Positions 57,741 to 64,000 of a stretch of 64,000 bases of DNA are shown piece by piece; the first letter of the stretch is position 1, and each line of letters opens with the position of its first letter. The DNA comes from Anniella stebbinsi. Its lineage: Eukaryota > Chordata > Lepidosauria > Squamata > Anniellidae. The notes under the pieces are model-generated. The model did no database searches, was not told where the DNA came from, and saw only the letters and a program-made list of their open reading frames with translations. The DNA lies in NCBI GenBank assembly GCA_029215795.1, contig JARDYH010000002.1, positions 65,821,001 through 65,885,000 on the forward strand, given 5' to 3'. Both the position numbers and the translations under genes were made by a program.

Positions 57741-58102
57741 TAAAAAAGTTTATAAACAGTAGCAGCAGCACTCAACAATAATAGTAGTAACAACAAGAAA
57801 AATAACATAACATCCAGCCCCAGCTCTGCGCACCAGGCTGGGCTAAGATGCCCGTGCTCCAGGCTGGGACAGGCCACTCTGCATGCCATGAAACTCCGCA
57901 TGCCAGGCAGGGATGCTCCACGGCCAGCCAGGTATTACCCAACTGTCCATACATTTTTGGCATAACTCTCCTCCACCCCTCCAACATTTTACATTCACAA
58001 ATGAACTTCATAATGGGTCAGGAGTGCCATTACAGTTTTGGTAGGACGAAAGATTCAAAGACACCCTGTCGGATATATTCAAAGATAATAGTGTCTTACG
58101 TC
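57741..58102. other. Unassigned DNA, no gene seen
   Basis: 'caggctggg' and 'ccaggctgggctaagatgcc' words repeat locally at 57830-57870. No recognised element. Confidence 0.4.
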
Positions 58103-58143
58103 TCCCAGCATGCCACAGCCACTGTGGCTGGGGCATGCTGGGA
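58103..58143. repeat. Near-perfect 41-bp palindrome with CCCAGCATGC arms
   Basis: TCCCAGCATGCCACAGCCAC is followed by the inverse with one mismatch. With the adjoining GGACTTGTAG, the right arm matches the ZNF143-like pattern seen at 2375 and 26484. The surrounding 58060-58190 corresponds to the small palindromic MITE of 577-690. Confidence 0.75.
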
Positions 58144-58269
58144 CTTGTAGGATTTCTCTGTCTAACATGCATAGGATTGCATCCTAAATTACAAAACATC
58201 AGTGTGCAATGTGATAGAAACGAACAGACACTCTGTTTCGGAAACAAAATATTTGTATCTTTGGCATTA

Positions 58270-58385
58270 ATAACAAATAGGCCCATTGCCGCTTGAACCT
58301 AAGTGTGTTCCTTTGAAACTAAGTTCCACTCTTTTCAATTAGATTTACTGAACTTCCAATTAAGTGCATAAGACTGCTGTCTGGA
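58270..58385. repeat. Squamate palindromic repeat fragment
   Basis: The words 'gaacctaagtgtgttcc', 'tgaaactaagttcc' and 'aattaagtgcataagactgc' follow the family order. Diverged. Confidence 0.4.
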
Positions 58386-58493
58386 CAACAGCCACTCAGT
58401 ATGAAGAACCACTGAACTGGCCAGAAATTATAAATGTCCTTTAGTATGACCATACGTAGTCTGACACAGTGGAGGACGGGCTGCTCCTACATT

Positions 58494-59372
58494 GATCCTG
58501 TTCAGATGACACGCTAAGCCATGGGTAGGCTGCTAACCCTTTTGCAGCAAATGATTAGTGAACTTGTTTAAACAGTGGTTATGTAGCCACCATATTTAGG
58601 AATGGTTCACATCATTTGTTAAACCATAATATGTCATGAGGCAGTCTGAAGAATCTTCCTCTGAGGAGGAAGAAGTGGCAGAGACTGCAGCTTTACCCAT
58701 TCCCCAGGAATTACCGGAGGAGGAGGAACAGCAGGGAGATTCCTCTGAAGAGCCCCAGGAAAGCCACCCTCTCCCACCCCCTGTTTCTAATGAGGAAGGA
58801 CTTGGGGCCTGAAGGAGTTTGTCAAGTAACTCCCCAGCAAAGGCGGCAGCTCAAACGGGCGGAGAAAGCTAAGCCCACAAGGCGAAGCATGAGACTGAGA
58901 AAACAGAGCACAGCTGATGCAAGCCTTAAGTAAGATAATGAAGGAATTGCACGCAGCTGTGAACAGGCTCAAGCAACTATAAAGGAGAAAGAAGTCAGAA
59001 GCTAAGATCCGTTGAGAATCTGTCGTCTTCGGCTCTTGACACCCGGCATACTCCAGAATCAGAACCTGTGGACTGAACAACCGGCTTGACTATTTTGGCT
59101 CTGGACTTTGGACTGCTCTAATACTTGGTTTGACCCTCGGCTTGACATTCGGACGGACTGAACCTTTGGCGTGACCTTGGCTATTGGTAATTGGATTTTG
59201 GAATTGCAAATAAACCCTTTAAACTGTTAAAGGCCTGGCATTTTTCCCAGACATTCTTAGATAAGGGAGTTGGCAGGCTTCCTATACTAAGAGTCGTAAA
59301 TACGACATAATGTTTAACTCAAAATGCTTCACCACTGTGGCTTTGTTGCAAGCATGTCATCTGAACAGGGTC
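58494..59372. mobile_element. TIR DNA element, 'CCTGTTCAGATGACA' family, host of an LTR
   Basis: The left end, GATCCTGTTCAGATGACACG, and right end, CATGTCATCTGAACAGGGTC, are inverted repeats over about 18 bp. Without the LTR-like insertion (58633-59307) it would be about 200 bp. Its middle, TTGTTAAACCATAAT and ATGTTTAACTCAAAATG, is split by that insertion. Confidence 0.72.
58633..59307 (+). mobile_element. Solo-LTR-like element
   Basis: It starts TGTCATGAGG and ends TACGACA, so it has the TG...CA ends and a TGTC/GACA terminal inverse typical of LTRs. The flanks TAATA (58628-58632) and TAATG (59308-59312) agree at 4 of 5 positions, fitting a 5-bp duplication. A poly(A) signal AATAAA lies near 59207. 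The 5' part carries a short acidic frame (MRQSEESSSEEEEVAET...) followed, in a shifted frame, by a basic stretch (TPQQRRQLKRAEKAKPTRRS), then repeats of 'cttggcttgac'/'tttggactg' type. The LTR superfamily (Gypsy or other) cannot be told from this. No internal region is present. Confidence 0.65.
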
Positions 59373-59952
59373 ACTCTCTAAATTCACTGATTTAAGATTT
59401 CACCCTAGAAGGGAACCAGAATTACTATTGCCAGTTCATAATCTGTTTGAACAACCTGGAGATTAAGTTGTTTATTTTTTAAAAATTGCTGTAACTTTTC
59501 TTCTTTAGTGTCATTTGAACAATACATATGTATTTTATGTAGTAATACTCTTAAGAGGGAACAATTTAGATGTGGGTTAGGGGTGCTTTCCATGTGGAAG
59601 GACCCAACAGGCTAAATGCCTAGAATTACCCAGTAAAAGGATGAGGTGGTACGTGATGGGAGTGTCGTCTATTGAGAACCTGGAGGCCCGTCGCAGAAGA
59701 TTCTCCTTGCTCATTAGCTCTCTGCCACTTCCGCACAACCATGGCTGAATACGCAATGTGAGAAGTAATAAATCTGGTGTTGTGTCAATGTCCACATCAC
59801 ATACATCCCACTTCTCTCCTTACATGTCTGCCTTCTCCCCAGCTGTTCCAGATTAGGGCCCTGCAGCCGCTTTTTGTTCCAAATAAATGTGGCCAGATTG
59901 TTTAAACAACACGACTAATGTGACATGTACTTTGGCCCTGATAATCTGTGGT
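59373..59952. other. Unassigned DNA, no gene seen
   Basis: No repeat boundary or coding signal. Confidence 0.4.
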
Positions 59953-60110
59953 GAAGGGCTACAGCTCAGTGGTAGGGCACACGCTTTGTAGGCAGAAGGT
60001 CCTCTGTTCATCGCTAAGTAAGCCTGGGGAAAACTTCCATGTGAAACCCTGGAGGAAGCAAGAGGGGAAGTGCCCCAAAGCAGAAGAGAAAATATTTCCA
60101 GGAACCTGAA
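59953..60110 (+). mobile_element. tRNA-derived squamate SINE
   Basis: GGCTACAGCTCAGTGGTAGG is a pol III A box in tRNA context. 'ctttgtaggcagaaggtcctctgttcatcgc' covers the anticodon-arm and a decayed B-box position (GTTCATCGC). The tRNA-unrelated body begins 'cctggggaaaacttcc' and 'tgaaaccctggaggaag'. It is truncated before the usual tail. Family (Sauria/Squam type) is recalled, not searched. Confidence 0.72.
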
Positions 60111-60369
60111 TTTTTTTATTATTATTATTATTATGCCACCAATGCATTTTGGAAAGGACTTTCCTTCTTCAGGAGCTGCTTATCTTTCTCCAAAGGTGTC
60201 ACAAAGAATTCTTCCAATGCTTCTCTCTTAAAATGCTCCATTTTTCAGCACCTGAGAATATTTGAAGCACTGGGGAGAGAAATCCACGGGGTCTTTGGGG
60301 CTGTCTTCAGGGCACCAAGTTGGCGCCACTCCACTGCCAAACCCTGCGTTTTTGCTGCTGCAGGGTGGC
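60111..60369. other. Unassigned DNA with (ATT)n run
   Basis: An (ATT)n run lies at 60115-60134. Otherwise nothing recognised. Confidence 0.4.
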
Positions 60370-61389
60370 TAGGGTAACCAGATAAAATCTGCCCCCTCCC
60401 CCTGCTTACCTTGCAGGGACGTCCGCTCCCGACCGGCGCCGGACGGGAGCGGACGTCCCTGCAAGGTAAGCGCGCCGCGCGCCCCCTCCCCCTGCCCCCC
60501 TCCCCCCTGCTTACCTTGCAGGGACATCCGCTCCCAAACGGCGCCAGATGGGAGCGGACGTCCCTGCAAGGTAAGCGCACTGCGTGCCCCCCCTCCCTCC
60601 TTCCCATCTTGCAGGGACGTCCGCTCCCATCCGGCGCCGGCTGCTACTGTGAGCGGGCTTTGCAGCCTGCTCCAGAGTGGCGCGCCAGGTGATGTCATCA
60701 CTTGGCGTGCCACTCTGGAGCAGGCCGCGAAGCCCGCTCGCAGTAGCAGCCGGCGCCGGACGGGGGCGGACGTCCCTGCAAGGTAAGCGCACCGCGCCTC
60801 CCCCTGCCCCCTGCCCCCCTCCTCCCTGCCCCCTGCTTACCTTGCAGGGACGTCCGCTCCCGACCGGCGCCAGACGGGAGCGGACGTCCCTGCAAGGTAA
60901 GCTCGCCGTGTGCCCCCCCTCCCCCTGCCCCCCCTGCCCCCCCGCCCCCTGCTTACCTTGCAGGGACGTCCGCTCCCATCCAGCACCGGCTAGAACAAGC
61001 CCTGGATGGTGCAGGGGAGGAGGCCGGAATGACGCGTACCTGGAAGTGCGGGCGTGCGTCGTTCCGGCCACCTCCCCTGCGCCATCCGGGGCTTGTTCTT
61101 GGCCAGCGCAACCGCGCTAGCCAATTACAAGCCTCGGATGGCGCATGGGAGGAGGCCGGAACGACGCGTACCCGGAAGTGCGGGTGCGCGTCATTCCGGC
61201 CTCTTCCCTGGCTGATCTAGGCCTTGTTCTTGGCTGGCACAGTAGCACCGGCTAAGAACAAGACGTAGATGGCACAGGTGAGGCCCAATTTTCCAGACTT
61301 TGGGGGATATTCTGAAATTTCCCGCAGATTCAAATTTGGCTCCCTTATTCCGGACTTGTCCGGGGGGATCCGGACGTCTGGTCACCCTA
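60370..61389. mobile_element. Palindrome-cargo TIR element (TAGGGTAACCAGAT ends)
   Basis: It runs from TAGGGTAACCAGATAAAATC to an inverted end, ACGTCTGGTCACCCTA. The interior is a string of inverted units bounded by CTTACCTTGCAGGGACGTCC and GGACGTCCCTGCAAGGTAAG, with GGCGCCGG-type centres. One larger unit is centred on AGGTGATGTCATCACTT (60687-60703). Two further palindromes with GAACAAGCC arms and GACGCGTACC cores lie at 60990-61262. The flanking 8-mers do not match. The ends belong to the fold-back MITE group, while the cargo is that of hAT-2 and hAT-4. No transposase. Confidence 0.75.
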
Positions 61390-61969
61390 GGAAAGCAGGC
61401 TGCTGTGCTATTGTGGATACTTGAAACAGCTACTGCACTATTTTGAATGGGGACAAGAGGCTAGATATTGTGAATAGGAGAGCATGCTTGTGAATGAGAA
61501 GCAGGGCTAAATGGGAAAGGAAGCCTGTGTCCAAAAGTGAATGGGGAAAAAAAGAGAATGGAGGCGAAGGATGGCCCCACCCCTTGACCAAGGACCTAGA
61601 AACACCCCTAGGCACACCCAGGATTTCATTCAGGGGGATGGGTCACACTGCAGCAGAACTGCTTGCCTGATGAAGAATTCTGAAGAACCTGAAAGCTTGC
61701 ACAGCAAAAGGAAACATTATTTCCACTTATGTATTTGTGCTATTCTACTATATCACAGTCCCACCTGGAGGTTATACAGCAGAAAAGCAGGAAAGGAAAT
61801 GTTCTTCACGCAGTCCTCGGATCTCACTTCTGCAATGAAACTGGATACAGCGGATTAACAGCCCCATGTAGAAAAGCTTTTACTATGAGCATATGAATGC
61901 TGTACAGGGAATATATTATGGTCTATTCACGAATAATTTTAAGTGATCTTTTATATAACTTGAAATAAC
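61390..61969. other. Unassigned DNA, no gene seen
   Basis: The stretch 61660-61720 ('gatgaagaattctgaagaacctgaaagcttgcac') resembles a fragment of the repeat at 61970. No gene. Confidence 0.4.
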
Positions 61970-62130
61970 AAAGAGTCTTTTGGCACCTTAAAGACTAACA
62001 CCAGATACATCTGATGAAGTGGACAATGTCCATGAAAATGTGTGCCAAAATAAATTTGTTAATCTTAAAGGTGCCACATTGTTGCTTTTGTTGCAACAGA
62101 CTAACAAAGCTACTACTCTGGTTTTATCTA
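61970..62130. repeat. Inverted-repeat element, 'AAAGAGTCTTTTGGCACCTT' family
   Basis: AAAGAGTCTTTTGGCACCTT followed by 'aaagactaacacc' is inverted in 'gttaatcttaaaggtgccacattgttgc'. Between them are 'catctgatgaagtggacaatgtccatgaaaatgtgtgccaaaataaattt'. I have seen very similar sequence widely in sauropsid genomes. It is a diverged copy, and the superfamily is uncertain. Confidence 0.6.
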
Positions 62131-62309
62131 CTGGCTCAGAAGTGCTGGACAAAGCAGTTTTTTTAAAAAAAACAAGGGAATGAAGGGCATCCGTGTTCAT
62201 AACATGAACAAAATAAATACTGTTATGCAGTGTTATCCATCTTATAACAATCATTCTGGAACTTTAAGAAGGGCCCACAGCAGTCTACAAATGAAATTTC
62301 AGGGATAAA

Positions 62310-62402
62310 GAGCTCCATCACACCAGCGGTTTAACACACTCTTGCCATGCCTAGTATCTGGTTTTGCAGCGTGGGACTCACATGATGTCATCCCTGTCCT
62401 GC
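62310..62402 (-). repeat. End fragment of the 'GCTCCATCACACCA' TIR family
   Basis: AGAGCTCCATCACACCAGCG, then 'gtttaacacactcttgccatgcct' and 'gcgtgggactcacatgatgtcatccctgtcctgc' is the inverse of the right end at 35300-35400 and 46640-46730. Only one end is present. Confidence 0.6.
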
Positions 62403-62447
62403 ACCCATTTGGCCTCTTTTCCTCTGTTTTGCATATTATTTTGGTGG

Positions 62448-62750
62448 TTCCCTTACTCCAGAGTAAATCCCATTGAACAGAGAGAGACTTACTTCTGAGT
62501 AAACAGGTACAGAGTTGACTTTTAATAGTGTGGTCACTCAGAACTTTTTTAAAAAGTCTAAAACAGCAAACTGGAAAGAAGTGCTCTGCAACCCTATGCT
62601 TACTTCTGAGGTCTTACTTCTGTTTACCCAGAAATAAGTCTCTCTGTTCAATGGGGTTTACTCAAAAGTAAGCCTGCATTGGGTTTTAGGATTACTCGGA
62701 TGTAAATGCAGTTGAAATCAATAGAATTTACTCTGGGGTAAGGGAACCAG
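62448..62750. repeat. 300-bp fold-back of squamate palindromic repeats
   Basis: GGTTCCCTTACTCCAGAGTA with 'aaatcccattgaacagagagagactt' on the left is inverted on the right as 'aagtctctctgttcaatggggttt' (62637-62660) and TTTACTCTGGGGTAAGGGAA (62728-62747). The structure has an inner loop of about 110 bp. Confidence 0.7.
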
Positions 62751-63170
62751 CAGATCTTTATTTTATGAACTGGAGATGTACAGCTTTGCATGTTCAAAGG
62801 AAAGTAAAAGCGATCCTTCACAAATGCAAAGAGGTTTGTCCCAGAGCCAGGCAGGATTTCTTTACCCGAAAAGTGCAAAAGCTTTGTGAATATTTTTTGT
62901 TTATACATGCCATAAGAGTCTCAGAAAAGTGAGTCTTACAAAATTCCAGTGGTGGGGGGCTGCGTGATGACATCAGTATGGCTGCAGCGCTATTATGTAG
63001 TTGCCTTTTATGCTACAGAGATTAATTTTTTTCTGAATTGTTTCAAATTTAATGACAAATACTTTTTCTTGTTACACATTTTTGTTAACTCCATTAGTTT
63101 TTGAGATAATTTGATTTGAACGTATAAAATCAGTGTTCACATTGGTTATTATTATTATTATGTTTAACCA
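62751..63170. other. Unassigned DNA, no gene seen
   Basis: (ATT)n at 63146-63160. Phrases such as 'actccattagtttttgagataatttg' resemble low-complexity UTR text of foreign or viral-type elements, but nothing is identifiable. Confidence 0.35.
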
Positions 63171-63180
63171 TGATTTACTC

Positions 63181-63208
63181 ACACACTTGATCTTAGCCAA
63201 AAGGCCGA
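63181..63208 (-). pseudogene. U2 snRNA 5'-region fragment
   Basis: On the minus strand GGCCTTTTGGCTAAGATCAA then GTGT equals the 5' stem-loop I region of vertebrate U2 snRNA, about nucleotides 10-35, ending just before the branch-point-pairing GUAGUA. The inserted 26 bases (63181-63206) are flanked by the 9-bp direct repeat GATTTACTC (63172-63180, 63207-63215). It is far too short to be a functional snRNA and lacks promoter elements. It looks like a tiny retro-inserted or repair-captured fragment. Confidence 0.9.
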
Positions 63209-63447
63209 TTTACTCAAAAACTATACAACTTTCAAAAGAATACTCAAGAACAAAAAAGTTGCATTTTTAATGAGAATTAAGAAAATGTAGAATAACATGG
63301 GGTTTACCCCAATGCTTAGGGAATTATGAGTGATATCTCGTTATATGTCTGCTTTCTCAAGATTGTATAATTTTACAGTTTATCATACAGGGCTTTAATT
63401 TCAAAAGTATCCACCCTAAATATATCTCGATCTGATGCACAGATCAT

Positions 63448-63492
63448 TTTGAACATGTTCAACTGTGATTATTACAGTTGAACATGTTCAAA
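63448..63492. repeat. Perfect 19-bp hairpin
   Basis: TTTGAACATGTTCAACTGT is followed after a 7-base loop (GATTATT) by its exact inverse. Each arm contains the dyad GAACATGTTC. No poly-T or gene adjoins it, so a terminator role is not suggested. Confidence 0.95.
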
Positions 63493-63651
63493 TGTTCTTT
63501 ACAAAATTTCAAACAGGACGAGTGTGATGATATATAAAAAAAGACTATTTATTAGGTTGAATTGTTTTTAACAAATGTTTTTAAAATCTTCAGCAAAACT
63601 TGACAATTTCCAAATTAAAAACTATGTTCTGTGAGAAGGGTTAACACATAA

Positions 63652-64000
63652 ATTTCAGTGAATGTTCTCTTCACTTTCATTCAAACTGCTATAATCACTG
63701 TCAAAATCACTTTCCTCGTCTTCTTTTTCACTGTCCTCTTCTGTGGCCATTTCAAGATTTTCTGGGAGTGTTGGACCATCGTACCATTTTATGTGGTATC
63801 TGCATTTTCCAAGTACCAGCCGTGTTCAACCCTGAATAGTTTTTCAAACCCATTTCAAGAATTGGATCCTCAAGCACCTCTAAGGAACATTGCAACTGGA
63901 CAGACAATCAATGAGAAAGTCACACTGGATCTTCTTTCATTTTCTTCTAAAGGGCAAGAAACTGCTGAAAAGTTCAAAAAATGTACGTGCAAGATCCAAA
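63652..64000 (+). other. Open frame running off the right edge
   Basis: A plus-strand frame has no stop for 116 codons and no methionine, and continues past the window. Its right half reads SNPFQELDPQAPLRNIATGQ, TINEKVTLDLLSFSSKGQET and AEKFKKCTCKIQ, which has good protein character. Its left half is the antisense of the acidic minus frame and is hydrophobic, so probably not coding. The two plausible coding pieces diverge from about 63826. It may belong to a transposon or a host exon truncated by the window. Confidence 0.25.
63655..63825 (-). other. Short acidic open frame, possible C-terminus
   Basis: The minus-strand frame is open for 56 codons to a stop at 63655-63657. It ends in MATEEDSEKEDEESDFDSDY and SSLNESEENIH, preceded by YHIKWYDGPTLPENLE. 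An acidic serine-rich tail of this type is common at protein ends, and random AT-rich DNA rarely gives one. The frame is closed upstream by a stop, so it would have to be a terminal exon or a broken transposon gene. I do not recognise it. Confidence 0.25.

Noticed and set aside
59953..60025. Functional tRNA gene
   Set aside because: The tRNA-like head has lost B-box and stem pairing and continues into a SINE body.
63451..63485. Pair of p53-like half-sites (GAACATGTTC)
   Set aside because: Both match the RRRCWWGYYY pattern, but they are arms of a hairpin and are about 20 bp apart, more than the usual spacer. A functional response element is not supported.
63448..63492. Hairpin as a transcription terminator or microRNA precursor
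   Set aside because: The stem is only 19 bp with a 7-base loop, there is no poly-U tract or gene, and microRNA precursors need a longer imperfect stem.

Overview
The window looks like gene-poor nuclear DNA from a squamate reptile (a lizard or snake). The reasons are tRNA-derived SINE remnants of the squamate type, CR1- and L2-like LINE 3' ends, many copies of a palindromic repeat built around an AAGTAAGTCCCATTGA core, and a dense load of small terminal-inverted-repeat DNA transposons. I found no intact host protein gene, no tRNA or rRNA gene and no CRISPR array. Most longer open frames are chance frames in AT-rich DNA or by-products of GC-rich palindromic transposons. The species call is an inference.

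Layout. From 1 to about 15.4 kb the DNA is mostly unique and AT-rich, with small MITEs, a hAT-like copy (3441-3898), a GC-rich TIR element (8799-9349), a perfect 56-bp palindrome (10013-10068) and fold-back MITEs at 12.5 and 13.2 kb. At 15455-18406 and 21690-23208 lie two non-autonomous hAT elements with perfect 8-bp target duplications. Two more copies of this group lie at 38517-39872 and 49452-50331. From 23.5 to 27 kb there is a fold-back MITE, a hAT-like element with a nested SINE, an alternating A-B-A-B tandem array (25444-26095) and a 594-bp hairpin with arms about 98.7% identical (26221-26814). From 27.5 to 37 kb the DNA is mainly unique, with a perfect-TSD fold-back MITE at 32947-33266. 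From 42.5 to 51.7 kb there is a mosaic of L2-like fragments, TIR elements and hATs, including an L2 reading frame split by a later insertion and by hAT-4. From 55.4 to 61.4 kb there is a CR1 fragment, a degenerate CA-rich array, a solo-LTR-like element inside a MITE, a SINE and a 1-kb element built of GC-rich palindromes. The last kilobase holds a 26-nt U2 snRNA fragment, a strong hairpin, and two short open frames diverging from about 63826 and running off the edge.

How the parts relate. The main theme is palindromes carried by transposons. Several hAT-like families with different ends carry the same cargo: a GC-rich inverted repeat centred on GGTGATGWCATCACC, whose arms end in outward-facing consensus 5' splice-site motifs (AGGTAAG). 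Nested insertions give a relative order: L2 and CR1 fragments and old MITEs first, then the hATs, the solo LTR and the fold-back elements. The 26.2-26.8 kb hairpin, the 56-bp palindrome, the dimeric array and the shared palindromic cargo are the signals most worth following.
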